Of a stretch of DNA of 64,000 nucleotides, positions 20,812 through 30,146 are shown piece by piece. A program made the translations under genes and the position numbers. Below the pieces are notes generated by a model. It was not told the DNA's origin, did no database searches, and saw nothing but the letters and a program-made list of their open reading frames with translations. How positions within the stretch are numbered: the stretch's first letter is position 1; the number at the start of each line of letters is the position of its first letter. The stretch is from Rubripirellula reticaptiva (GTDB lineage: Bacteria; Planctomycetota; Planctomycetia; Pirellulales; Pirellulaceae): contig NZ_SJPX01000002.1 in assembly GCF_007860175.1 (NCBI RefSeq), positions 1-64,000 of the forward strand. The letters are read 5' to 3'.

Positions 20812-20841
20812 AAAGGCGAGCGTCATGCGACGCTCGCCTTT
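20812..20841 (-). terminator. Terminator of dnaK
   Basis: A 13-bp perfect stem (AAAGGCGAGCGTC at 20812-20824 with GACGCTCGCCTTT at 20829-20841) and a four-base loop. Read on the minus strand it ends in CTTTTTCG. It sits 28 bases past the dnaK stop and separates dnaK from clpB. Confidence 0.85.
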
Positions 20842-20868
20842 CGTTACTCCGACATTGTCAGTACAGCG

Positions 20869-22797
20869 TTAGTCTTTGACTTCGAAGTCCGCGTCAATCG
20901 CGTCATCATCGTTGTCCGCTGCTGCAGCGGCACCTGGTGCGGCTGCACCGGCTTCGCCCGCCGCTTCGGTCTTTTCATACAGCACTTTGCTGAACGCTTG
21001 CGACGCCGCATCAAGTTCCTCGGTCGCTTGCTTGATCGCGTCGACGTCGGTTCCTTCGGATGCTTTGTTCACTTTTTCGATCGCTTTGTTCATCGGCTCT
21101 TTGTCCGAATCGGTCAGCTTTTCGTCGTTCTCTTTCATCAGTTTCTCAAGCTGATAGACCTGTTGGCTGGCTTTGTTCTTCGCTTCGACCAATTCGAACG
21201 TCTTGCGGTCCTCGTCGGCATTCGACTCGGCATCTTTCCGCATTTGTTCGATTTCGTCTTCGCTAAGGGCACCAGCTTCTTTGATTTGAACCGATGCTTC
21301 TTTGCCAGTCTTCAGTTCTTTTGCTGACACCGCCAAAATACCGTTCTGGTCGATGTCGAACTTGACTTCGATCTGAGGCATCCCACGCGGTTGGGCGGGA
21401 ATCCCTTCGAGATTGAACTCGCCGAGCAACCGGTTACTGGTCGCCATTTTGCGTTCACCCTGGAACACTCGCACGGTGACTGCTGACTGATTGTCCGCAG
21501 CGGTGCTGAAGACATTTTTCTTCTCGACTGGAATCGTCGTATTCCGTTCGACAAGCGCGGTCATCACACCGCCTTCGGTTTCGATGCCCAAGGTCAGCGG
21601 GGTCACGTCCAGCAACAGGACGTCGGTCCGGTCGCCGGCCAAAACACTGGCCTGGATCGCAGCACCAACGGCAACAACTTCGTCAGGATTAACGCCTTGG
21701 TGAGGATCTTTGCCAAAGATGTTCTTGACCAGTTCGCGAACCTTAGGAACTCGCGTGCTGCCGCCGACCAACACGATCTCGTCGATGTCGCCGGGTTTCA
21801 TTCCCGCGTCTTCGAGCGCTTGGACGACCGGCTTGCGACATCGCTCGACCAAGTCGTCAATCAGTTCTTCGAACTTTGATCGCGAGATCTTCATCGTCAA
21901 GTGCTTCGGTCCCGAAGCATCCATCGTGATGAAGGGAAGGTTGATGTCGGTTTCTGGCAGCGTGCTAAGCTCTTTCTTTGCCTTCTCGCAGGCCTCTTGC
22001 AAACGCTGCAACGCCATCGGGTCGTTACGCAAGTCGATCGCGTTTTCTTTTTTGAATGTATCGGCGACGTAGTGAATCAGTGCTTCGTCGAAATCATCGC
22101 CGCCAAGGTGACCGTCACCGCTCGTGCTGATCACTTGGAAGACGCGGCTCTCTTGATCATCGTCACCGGCGTCGGCAACTTCCAAGACCGAAACGTCGAA
22201 CGTACCACCGCCCAAGTCGAAGACGATGATTTTTTCGTCTTTCTTCTTGTCCAGTCCGTACGCCAATGCGGCTGCGGTGGGCTCGTTGATGATTCGGGCA
22301 ACTTCCAAGCCAGCAATCACACCGGCATCTTTGGTCGCTTGCCGCTGGGCATCGTTGAAGTAAGCCGGCACCGTGATGACGGCCTTGCTGACCTTGTGAC
22401 CAAGGTACGACTCAGCCGATTCTTTCAGCTTGCGAAGGACTTTCGCGCTGACTTCTTGCGGTGTGTACTCATTATCGCCCACGCCGATTTTGACGTATTC
22501 GTCGGCTTTGCCCAAAACGGCATACGGGACCATCTTTTCTTCGGATTCAACTTCCGAGTGACGACGGCCCATGAAACGCTTGACCGAGTACACGGTGCGT
22601 TTTGGGTTGGTGACCGCTTGACGACGAGCGGGCTCGCCGACGATGGTTTCGTTCTTGTCGGTGAATGCGACAACGCTAGGCGTCAAACGATTGCCTTCCG
22701 CGTTGGGGATCACTTTGGGTTCGCTGCCTTCCATGATCGCCACGACACTGTTGGTCGTACCGAGGTCAATTCCGATAATTTTTTCGCCCTGAGCCAT
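20869..22797 (-). CDS. dnaK: Chaperone DnaK (Hsp70)
   Basis: ATP-driven chaperone that binds exposed hydrophobic segments and feeds ClpB. The 642-residue length is standard. Signatures: [17 protein letters not shown] at the N-terminus, [17 protein letters not shown], the phosphate-binding [27 protein letters not shown], the interdomain [15 protein letters not shown], and the substrate-binding lid ending in an Ala/Gly/Asp-rich tail ([19 protein letters not shown]). AAGGAG lies about ten bases before the ATG at 22797. No dnaJ or grpE is adjacent. I found no CIRCE element upstream. A long open frame on the opposite strand (21901-22839) is a shadow of this gene. Confidence 0.98.
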   Translation of the reverse strand: MAQGEKIIGIDLGTTNSVVAIMEGSEPKVIPNAEGNRLTPSVVAFTDKNETIVGEPARRQAVTNPKRTVYSVKRFMGRRHSEVESEEKMVPYAVLGKADEYVKIGVGDNEYTPQEVSAKVLRKLKESAESYLGHKVSKAVITVPAYFNDAQRQATKDAGVIAGLEVARIINEPTAAALAYGLDKKKDEKIIVFDLGGGTFDVSVLEVADAGDDDQESRVFQVISTSGDGHLGGDDFDEALIHYVADTFKKENAIDLRNDPMALQRLQEACEKAKKELSTLPETDINLPFITMDASGPKHLTMKISRSKFEELIDDLVERCRKPVVQALEDAGMKPGDIDEIVLVGGSTRVPKVRELVKNIFGKDPHQGVNPDEVVAVGAAIQASVLAGDRTDVLLLDVTPLTLGIETEGGVMTALVERNTTIPVEKKNVFSTAADNQSAVTVRVFQGERKMATSNRLLGEFNLEGIPAQPRGMPQIEVKFDIDQNGILAVSAKELKTGKEASVQIKEAGALSEDEIEQMRKDAESNADEDRKTFELVEAKNKASQQVYQLEKLMKENDEKLTDSDKEPMNKAIEKVNKASEGTDVDAIKQATEELDAASQAFSKVLYEKTEAAGEAGAAAPGAAAAADNDDDAIDADFEVKD

Positions 22798-23148
22798 GCC
22801 GGGTTTCTCCTTGAAGAGGTCGCGCTGGTGAGAAACTGAATCTTCCTTCCGGTGTCCGGACTGTCGAATTCGTCACCAATGGGTGTTTTGGGTGAGGTAA
22901 GGCAAAGTCCGTGCCAGTCGCCCCAAAACTCGCCAAAAACAACCCGCGAAATTTGTTTTGGGATATCCTTGAAACGTATTTCAGGCTCAATTCTGGCGAC
23001 GGAAACGCTTTTGGACGACAATTTTGACAGCTTTCAATTTTAGCGTCCGAGGGTCAATTTCGGCGGGTGTCAAATTGACAGATTAGCGTTGCCCGACCGA
23101 GTCTTTCGTTTCCGCTAACTTGCCGCCTCATTTAGCCCTGCCGTTTCA
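22798..23148. promoter_or_regulatory. Divergent promoter region between dnaK and pheA
   Basis: About 350 bases separate the divergent starts of dnaK and pheA. It must hold both promoters, but I see no CIRCE inverted repeat (TTAGCACTC and its complement) and cannot assign -10/-35 boxes with confidence. Short open frames here have no signatures. Confidence 0.45.
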
Positions 23149-24267
23149 ATGCCTGATCCGACCGACCTAAGCACAGATCCGACCGACAAGACATCGCCCG
23201 CCAACGACGCGAATCCGTCAGGTTCGGTCAACGAAATCGACCGTGCCTTGATTGCGTTGTTCCACCAACGGGCGGTAAAGGTGAAGTCTAGTCTGGCGTT
23301 AGACCCGGGCCGAGTCGTCGGCCGCGTTGCCGCTGCATCCCAGCAAATTGGCACATTGACCCACAACGCGACATCGGCCACTGACCCGCTGCCGCCGGAC
23401 GGCGTCGCCAGCGTGCTTCGTCATCTATCAAGCTTGTGCCTTCAATCCCTGCATGAACTAAGAATCGCATTCTTGGGGCCCAAGCATAGCTACAGCCATT
23501 TGGCAACGATCAAGTATTTTGGCGACGCCAGCGCTATGATTCCGGTATCGTCGATTCCTGCGGTCTTCGATGCAGTCGAGCGCGGTGACGTGGCGACGGG
23601 AATGGTGCCGATCGAAAACAGCACTGATGGACGCGTCGTCGATACGCTGGGGATGTTTGTCCGGCGAGACATGCAAATTTGCGGCGAAGTTCTGTTGCCA
23701 GTCCACCACAATCTGCTTTCTAAAACACCAAGACACGAAATCATCGAAGTCCACAGCAAGCCACAAGCACTGTCCCAGTGTCGTGCATGGCTCGCGAAGA
23801 ATTTGCCGCAGGCCACCCTGGTTGAAATCAGCAGCACTGCCGCCGCGGCAAAACTAGCGTCGGAGCAATACGGCGTTGCCGCCGTGGCAAGTTTAGAAGC
23901 GGGCCGCGAGTATGATCTGGACGTGATCGACGCCAGTATCGAAGACAATCGCAACAACGTCACTCGGTTCGCTGTGCTTGGCAAGGAGCGTCCGGAACGA
24001 ACGGGCGACGACAAGACGGCGATTTTATTCCAAGTCAATCACAAACCAGGTGCACTGGCCGATGCCATGTTGGTCTTCAAAGACCATGCCTTAAACTTGA
24101 CCTGGATCGAATCGTTTCCATCGCCCGAAGCCGCCAACGAATACCTGTTCTTCGTCGAACTTACCGGTCACCGTGATGACGCACCTGTCGCTGCTGCGGT
24201 TGAACAACTATCAGCCCAGTCACAGCGACTCACCGTTTTGGGTTCGTACCCCAAAGCCCATCTGTAG
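23149..24267 (+). CDS. pheA: Prephenate dehydratase (P-protein type)
   Basis: Converts prephenate to phenylpyruvate in phenylalanine synthesis. Residues about 105-280 are the dehydratase domain: IAFLGPKHSYSHLA, VPIENSTDGRVVDTL, and the NNVTRFAVLG block with the essential Thr-Arg-Phe. Residues about 290-368 are an ACT domain (FQVNHKPGALADAMLVFKDH, LTWIESFPS) that normally binds Phe for feedback inhibition. The first about 100 residues sit where P-proteins carry chorismate mutase and begin like one (VNEIDRALIALFHQRA), but the spacing and catalytic residues look degenerate. The ATG at 23149 has no evident ribosome-binding site; the first 25 residues are Asp/Pro/Thr-rich. It is divergent from dnaK. 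Confidence 0.92.
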   Translation: MPDPTDLSTDPTDKTSPANDANPSGSVNEIDRALIALFHQRAVKVKSSLALDPGRVVGRVAAASQQIGTLTHNATSATDPLPPDGVASVLRHLSSLCLQSLHELRIAFLGPKHSYSHLATIKYFGDASAMIPVSSIPAVFDAVERGDVATGMVPIENSTDGRVVDTLGMFVRRDMQICGEVLLPVHHNLLSKTPRHEIIEVHSKPQALSQCRAWLAKNLPQATLVEISSTAAAAKLASEQYGVAAVASLEAGREYDLDVIDASIEDNRNNVTRFAVLGKERPERTGDDKTAILFQVNHKPGALADAMLVFKDHALNLTWIESFPSPEAANEYLFFVELTGHRDDAPVAAAVEQLSAQSQRLTVLGSYPKAHL

Positions 24268-24314
24268 TACGTCAGCGATGCAGCGGTATTGCGCCGGCAA
24301 TTGACCAGCCCGGA

Positions 24315-25268
24315 TCATGCTGCGGCTCGGCCGTTGTGGCGCAAGCGTAGTTCCTCGTTGCAGACAACATGGCAATGCGATTGTCCGCTGAGCGTCGCTT
24401 TGACTCGGCGATCGACACTCTTTCGCATCGCTTTGTGATATCCAACGCTGGCAGTGAACAAAGTCATCAAGTCAACAAAGCCAGTATTCTCGCTCAATTC
24501 GCCCGCGTCGACATCGACGTAGCTATCGGCGCCAAACGAAAACAAACGGCCGTCGATTTCGCCGATCGATTCACCATCGCAGTTGACGTCAAAGTCCGCG
24601 CCGATCGAGATCCATTTTCGTTTCAATTCGACGTGATGCATGTGTTTGCCGTCATAGAAGCCAAACGTAAACACGGATGGGATGCGAAACGTGCGATGGT
24701 TTTGCTGGATGTACGTCACGTGCTCGGATCGTGGCAGCATGACAACCATCGTCAACAGGTTTCGACGCGAACCAATCGAGTTGTGAACTTCGGTCATCGT
24801 GACTTGCTCAATCGTTCCACACCAACGCACGCGATCCGTCGAAGTCTTGAACAGTTTTAAAATCAAGCGACGCTTTTCGATATCGCCCGCTTCAAGCGAC
24901 ATCACTTCATCGGCTTCTAGCTTCTCGTCGAGCGTTTGTTGCTGTTTTGCGTTTAAACGACCGTTCTTTTTGATCTCTTTTTTCAACCGTTGGCGGCGTT
25001 GATCCTTCAGCACGCTGAGGGCATCTTCCATTTCCTCGCCGTCGACTTTCCACACATCGGTTCGCAGGCCGATCATGTGAGTCCGCTCCCACGCGCCAGT
25101 CTCGTAGTCCTGCTCAGAGACCGTCCCGACGCTGTCCATGTGAGTGGTGAAGTGATTGGAATCAGCGGTCGTCATCTGCTGCATGATCCCAACGTTGCTG
25201 GGGTGCATCCCAGGCAACGCCCACATGTCCAGATACCGGCGACTGGGCAGGGGGTCCTTCTTGCTCAT
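24315..25268 (-). CDS. Conserved protein of unknown function
   Basis: I do not recognise a defined family. The 317-residue product has no signal peptide or membrane segment. The N-terminal third is rich in Met and His (MWALPGMHPSNVGIMQQM, HFTTHMDS). A basic helical stretch (about 85-120) reads KDQRRQRLKKEIKKNGRLNAKQQQTL. The C-terminal half looks beta-rich: it includes FGFYDGKHMHHVELKRKW and GESIGEIDGRLFSFGADSYVDV, faintly like the beta strands of LURP-one/tubby C-terminal domains (weak inference). The ATG at 25268 has AGGA eight bases upstream. The SelA-like gene lies upstream on the same strand, 122 bases away. Confidence 0.65.
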   Translation of the reverse strand: MSKKDPLPSRRYLDMWALPGMHPSNVGIMQQMTTADSNHFTTHMDSVGTVSEQDYETGAWERTHMIGLRTDVWKVDGEEMEDALSVLKDQRRQRLKKEIKKNGRLNAKQQQTLDEKLEADEVMSLEAGDIEKRRLILKLFKTSTDRVRWCGTIEQVTMTEVHNSIGSRRNLLTMVVMLPRSEHVTYIQQNHRTFRIPSVFTFGFYDGKHMHHVELKRKWISIGADFDVNCDGESIGEIDGRLFSFGADSYVDVDAGELSENTGFVDLMTLFTASVGYHKAMRKSVDRRVKATLSGQSHCHVVCNEELRLRHNGRAAA

Positions 25269-25390
25269 GATCCTTCCTAAGCAGCGTCGTGGAGCGGTCC
25301 TCGGTTTCTAAGATCGACCAACACCAACGTTTCTGTCCATCGCAATCCGGACAATCGGCACATTCTTCCTAGACCGCCAAGGCCGTGACT

Positions 25391-26821
25391 CTAAAGGACG
25401 TCGTGTTTCACGTCGTGACTCGCGTCATGTTTCGCTCGATCGACGTTCGAGACTTCATCTTTCCTGGTCTCATCACATCCACCAATCGCTTCGGCCAGCA
25501 CTCGATCGTCAGCCGCAGAAACCCATCGCAGATCAAATACAACCGCGTCTGCATCAACATGCGTCGTCACCGCTGGCACATTGTCGCGAAGCTCATCGGC
25601 CCATTGCTGGGCGGAATGATCTTTGTGGCGGACTCGGATCTGCTGCGACGGCAATCGCCAGCGACCATCGGCGGTTAGCTTTGCCGGATCAGACGTGACC
25701 ACGCAATCGGCGATCCGCTCATTGCTCGACAACCGAGTCGCCAGTCTTTCAGCCCTCCCGCGCAAGTTCTCTTGCGACGTCATCAACAATTGCTTGATCG
25801 GCGTCATCGATTCGGACGCTTCCATCGCGACCATCATCATCGCAGTCACCGCGTCCGTCGCCGCTAAGCCGTTCCAAGCAGATTGCGATCGAATCTGATC
25901 GATCAAGTCACGACGTCCGATCAACACACCACAGGCCGGACCGCCGGCAAGACCATCGCCTGCGATGACGACCAAGTCGGCGCCATCGGCCAACAATGCT
26001 TCGGCCGACGGAATCGACTTCGCCCAATCACTTTGACCAAGCGTGTCTCGCTTGATCGTTGCGATTGGTAGCACGACGATTTGTACGGCGTCAACTTTTC
26101 CGCCACCGAGTCTGCTGAAATCGAACAGCTTCGCCGCGCGGTCGCCACCGTCGGCAAGCACCGTCACGAAGCGGCTCAGTCCAGAAAAATCAGCAACATC
26201 GACGCGGTTCGATCCGCCAACTTCAACGATCTTCGACGTCGGCAATGCATCGGCTAGGACGCTGGGTAGCGGACGACCGCCGGGCAAGCTGACTGCGTAA
26301 CCGCGATGCAGCACGATCGACCGTGGGGAATCGGACCGGTTGGCATCGCCGGATGTCCGTGCAAGCAATGCGATCGCCGCCAAGGCAGCTTCAAATCGAT
26401 ACGTCACTGCCGCGCTGTAATCGCCACCGCCAGGCAGGCATCGATCAATTCGACGATTCAGTTTGGTGGTCAATTCTTCACCACCCACAATACCACCGGC
26501 CAACAATTCGATTCCCATTTCGACCACTGATGCATCCAGTGGCACGCCGGTCCCCTGTGGCCCGTGCAGCACACCGGCAGCATTGATCATCGTCGGTGCC
26601 AAAGTCATGTGCTTGCGGGTCCACCGCTCGACCGACTTCTTGCTTGACTGAGCACTCCGCATGACCGCGTCGAGACCTCGTGCAGCAGTCTGAGGCAGGT
26701 CCTGCAGAATCTCGTTGGCCTGATGCTTTAGCTTTTCAATGGTTTCCGGTTCACGTGCTTTGCGCGCAACGTCGCCTAAACCGCGACGCAGCAGATCAAT
26801 GGTCCAGGGAGGGATTGCCAT
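25391..26821 (-). CDS. SelA-like protein lacking the PLP lysine
   Basis: A 476-residue member of the SelA (L-seryl-tRNA(Sec) selenium transferase) fold-type I family. Family features are an N-terminal helical region, the INAAGVLHG block (SelA: INATGVVLHTN), and ADLVVIAGDGLAGGPACGVLIGRRDLI-type spacing that matches SelA's GDKLLGGPQAG region. The residue where SelA has the PLP-binding lysine is Gly290 (GDG), so Schiff-base chemistry at that site is not possible. The C-terminal 30 residues are Asp/His/Lys-rich (RAKHDASHDVKHDVL). Enzymes of this family also include D-glucosaminate-6-phosphate ammonia-lyases. No selB, selC or selD is nearby. The start at 26821 is preferred, with 26872 as an alternative; longer in-frame readings overlap the divergent gene. 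Confidence 0.75.
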   Translation of the reverse strand: MAIPPWTIDLLRRGLGDVARKAREPETIEKLKHQANEILQDLPQTAARGLDAVMRSAQSSKKSVERWTRKHMTLAPTMINAAGVLHGPQGTGVPLDASVVEMGIELLAGGIVGGEELTTKLNRRIDRCLPGGGDYSAAVTYRFEAALAAIALLARTSGDANRSDSPRSIVLHRGYAVSLPGGRPLPSVLADALPTSKIVEVGGSNRVDVADFSGLSRFVTVLADGGDRAAKLFDFSRLGGGKVDAVQIVVLPIATIKRDTLGQSDWAKSIPSAEALLADGADLVVIAGDGLAGGPACGVLIGRRDLIDQIRSQSAWNGLAATDAVTAMMMVAMEASESMTPIKQLLMTSQENLRGRAERLATRLSSNERIADCVVTSDPAKLTADGRWRLPSQQIRVRHKDHSAQQWADELRDNVPAVTTHVDADAVVFDLRWVSAADDRVLAEAIGGCDETRKDEVSNVDRAKHDASHDVKHDVL

Positions 26822-26985
26822 CTCGAAAAGCCTAAAAATGAAAACAAAAAACGGCAATGCGATCTTGCCCATGCCCCCTATGATAACCGCACGTCCGAAA
26901 AGTACATCGACATCCGCAATCGAGCGTCTGATAGACTGCAGCGGTGATCGTATTTGGCGTCTTTTGCATGGGAATGTTTGCATCG

Positions 26986-29922
26986 ATGGAACCCCTCCAA
27001 ATCGAACGAAAACGCTTATTCGGTGGCCTGGTTTTGGCGGGCACCATCGTGACCATTTTTCTGATCTCCAACCTGCCTTGGGCCTATGTTGAATTGCATG
27101 GCCGATGGCATGGCACCTCCGAAATTGATGGTCCCCAACATCTAGCGGATCTTCAGATTCCCACCATGGCTGGCTGGCCGTTTCGGTATTTGATCCGGTC
27201 AAAAATCGACGGTGAGTCCGAGCTACGGTACTGGTCATGGTCAAAATTGACCTGCAACCTAATCATTGCTTTGACTGCTGCGGCGGTCGTATTCTTGTTT
27301 GGCACGATCCGAGACCGAACCCTACGTAGCCGACCGAGCCGATTTTGGATCAAGTCTCTGTTCGACTCGGGTTTGGCGTTGATGATCATCATTGTGCCTG
27401 CAGCTATCGTCGGAAACGCAAGGTGGCAAGCGATTGAACATCAGAAAATCGCAGCCGAGATCTTAAAAACGGGCAACTACTTCACTTCGATTTGGCTTCC
27501 TAAACCGCTGGCGAATCGCGTGCCCGCCGGGATGTTGCCGTGGCTGAATCGGGTGCGACAAGTTCAGTGCATTGCAACCGACGATAAATTGACCAAGCGA
27601 ATTTGCGAAATCCCAACGCTAGTGCAATTTGAGTCCTTTCGCGGCCCTGACAACGCTGCTTCACTGGCGCCGTTAGCGGACCGTCACTACTTGATCTCGG
27701 TCGGATTGAATTGGCAAAAAATTACACCCGGAAAAATCGATCTGATCCGGCAACTGCCGTGGGTTTCGGCGCTGACCCTCGCACATACCGACCTTTCGGC
27801 GGACCAAATTCGGCGATTGGATTCGCTAACGCATCTGCGAACTCTCAATCTGACCTACACCGACCTAAAACTTGCGGACATCGGCAAACCTTCATGGAGT
27901 GCCAAGCTGAAACGACTCTACCTGACGCGTCCCGCAGCTGGCGAGAGCGACCAACTGATCGTCGAAGGCTGGCCAAACTTGGAATCGCTATCGGTGATTC
28001 GTGAGACGATCTATCGCAACAGCAGCACACTAGAGATTCGGTTGAGCGACCTGCCAAAACTGAAAACTTTGCGAATGGACCGTATTCAAAAGCACAAACT
28101 TTTTGCACGAAACCTTCGTTCGCTCGCTGTGATCCAGGACGACTTCTCGCCCGATCCCTATTTATTAGATCGGCGATACTGGATCCCAGGTCTGGGATGG
28201 TACGAACAACTGGAACTGGAAAATATGCCCAGCCTTTTGAGGGTGGCAAGCTTTTCTCGTGACTTAACGAAGTTCCGGATCAAGAATCTTCCCAATCTGC
28301 GCGAACTCGAAATCGGAGCCCAGCTAGCAACACTTGTGACGGAAGACGAGTCAGATGTCCCCGTCAATTCATCCACCTATTGCCAAGAATGGGTCAACGA
28401 AATTGGTCATTTTGATGGTCCATCTTCAGTCAGGTTCACGGGCCTCAAGATGGACGGCATTGATTTTACCGAACTGGCCAACAACCAAGGCATCCGAAGC
28501 CTGCGTTTGCCAGACGTGAAAGTGACCTTTGACCAAGCAAAACGATTCGAAGGAATGAATCGACTTCGCAATCTAGATTTGGGAAATTGCTTGATCGAAG
28601 CAGACCAATTGACATGGTTTCTTGATCATTTCCCGGCGCTTGAATCGCTGCGAGTCAATGGATCCAAGCTAAACAATCTTGAAGTGGTCAAAGGCCATCG
28701 TTTGCGTCAATTGCACGTCAACACGCTGACGGATATCGATTCGATCCGGATCCTGGATCAACCTGAACTTGCCAGTTATCTGCGAGTTGAACGATCGCCC
28801 GCCCGGCTAGAGATCCGCAACGCCCGTGGCATGCGAGGGCTTGCGTTTTCCCAGCCCTGGCCGAAATCCGCTGTCGTGACCGGACTGCGTGACCTGCATT
28901 GGTTCGCGGCCGGCGGTGAAGAGGTGAAGGATCCGCTGCTAAAGGTTTTGCTCGCATGCCCGAACCTGGACCAACTGATCCTGGGTTATCCATCGCTATC
29001 GCGCACTGGCCTGTGCCGCATTGGTGAACTTCGACGCTTAACCGTTCTGCAAATCCCTGGCGCAAATGTTGATGATTCAATCACCGCAACGTGGCGGGGA
29101 CTCGAATCGCTTTGGGAAATCAACTTAGATGATAATCCCGTTGGCGCTCAAACGGTTGCATGGCTAAGCACGTTGCCATCACTGCGTTCAGTTTCACTTA
29201 ATCGAGTCAAACTTGACGACACCGCCCGAGAATGCTTAGCAGAACTGCGGCAGCTGTCGGGACTGCGGCTTGCTGGCGTCGAAGTAGGTGCCAAAGATTT
29301 GACCAGCTTGATGAGTAATGATGCTCTAGAACTGCTTGATCTTTCCCAGACCGAGATCTCGCCTGAAATCCTGGACCTTGCCGCTAATTCACCTTCTTTA
29401 AAAGTGTTGATTTTACACGACTGCAAGTACGATCCCCAACAGATCGAACGAATCTTGAAAACGAACACGACGGTTGCAATTGATCTCGGCCAATTGACCG
29501 CTGAGGGTCCGGCGGACGTTTCGCTAGCGAGTGCATCTGAACAGCTTGACGCAGAGATTATTTCCGAGCTGAGATGCCGCATGAAAGATTTCCACCAGAA
29601 AGTTCGGTTCAGTGAGACTGGCCTGATCCGAAGTCAATCCTCATTTTCGCTGCACCAAATCGGGACGACGGTCCCTGACCCTAGTCGCGACAAGCAGGAC
29701 TTGAATACCGAAGAACAGATCGGACCTAGCCCGGGCGGAATGGCCGCCGAAGACGATCCCAACGGCGAATCGAACGATGAATTAGCGGATGATTCGGAAG
29801 ATCAAATCCAAGCCCCCCGATCGCTTGCGTCAGCGACGGATTCTGGTCGCATTAATCTCGATGCGTTGAGAACGATGTTGAATTGGAAGCCCCAACCGGC
29901 GACATCCGCCGCGCTCGACTAA
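26986..29922 (+). CDS. Membrane-anchored leucine-rich-repeat protein
   Basis: A 978-residue protein. After a short basic N-terminus (EPLQIERKRLF) come three predicted membrane segments (about 12-32, 76-95 and 113-135). The remaining about 780 residues are irregular leucine-rich repeats: LPWVSALTLAHTDLSADQIR, LTHLRTLNLTYTDLKLADI, MNRLRNLDLGNCLIEADQL, LPSLRSVSLNRVKLDDTAR and others, at about 23-26-residue periods. The C-terminal 100 residues are acidic and Ser-rich, probably disordered. Such repeats bind proteins; the partner is unknown. The N-in, positively charged start favours ATG 26986; GTG 26944 and ATGs 26968 and 26974 are also in frame. It is divergent from the SelA-like gene. Confidence 0.8.
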   Translation: MEPLQIERKRLFGGLVLAGTIVTIFLISNLPWAYVELHGRWHGTSEIDGPQHLADLQIPTMAGWPFRYLIRSKIDGESELRYWSWSKLTCNLIIALTAAAVVFLFGTIRDRTLRSRPSRFWIKSLFDSGLALMIIIVPAAIVGNARWQAIEHQKIAAEILKTGNYFTSIWLPKPLANRVPAGMLPWLNRVRQVQCIATDDKLTKRICEIPTLVQFESFRGPDNAASLAPLADRHYLISVGLNWQKITPGKIDLIRQLPWVSALTLAHTDLSADQIRRLDSLTHLRTLNLTYTDLKLADIGKPSWSAKLKRLYLTRPAAGESDQLIVEGWPNLESLSVIRETIYRNSSTLEIRLSDLPKLKTLRMDRIQKHKLFARNLRSLAVIQDDFSPDPYLLDRRYWIPGLGWYEQLELENMPSLLRVASFSRDLTKFRIKNLPNLRELEIGAQLATLVTEDESDVPVNSSTYCQEWVNEIGHFDGPSSVRFTGLKMDGIDFTELANNQGIRSLRLPDVKVTFDQAKRFEGMNRLRNLDLGNCLIEADQLTWFLDHFPALESLRVNGSKLNNLEVVKGHRLRQLHVNTLTDIDSIRILDQPELASYLRVERSPARLEIRNARGMRGLAFSQPWPKSAVVTGLRDLHWFAAGGEEVKDPLLKVLLACPNLDQLILGYPSLSRTGLCRIGELRRLTVLQIPGANVDDSITATWRGLESLWEINLDDNPVGAQTVAWLSTLPSLRSVSLNRVKLDDTARECLAELRQLSGLRLAGVEVGAKDLTSLMSNDALELLDLSQTEISPEILDLAANSPSLKVLILHDCKYDPQQIERILKTNTTVAIDLGQLTAEGPADVSLASASEQLDAEIISELRCRMKDFHQKVRFSETGLIRSQSSFSLHQIGTTVPDPSRDKQDLNTEEQIGPSPGGMAAEDDPNGESNDELADDSEDQIQAPRSLASATDSGRINLDALRTMLNWKPQPATSAALD

Positions 29923-30146
29923 CCGGCTTACCGTAGACACGACGGTTTTAGGATGAAATCTTCGCCATAGTGGCGAAACCGCGAGCAAATTGTGTAAGCT
30001 AAAAGAGTCTGTGGTGGCTCCCAGTGATGGCAGCCCATCGAGACCGTGCCTTGCCGATTCGCCTTCCACCGGTCCCCATCACCGGCCGAGGGCGTCCGCA
30101 GACCGCATCCCCCACCAACCTCCTCCTGCTCTGGAATTGTCGTTAC

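Noticed and set aside
21901-22839. 312-codon open frame on the plus strand opposite dnaK
   Set aside because: It mirrors the dnaK codon pattern on the other strand, has no domain signature and no ribosome-binding site. Antisense frames over dnaK are a well-known annotation artefact.
22798-23148. CIRCE operator upstream of dnaK
   Set aside because: Looked for TTAGCACTC with its spaced complement on both strands; not found.
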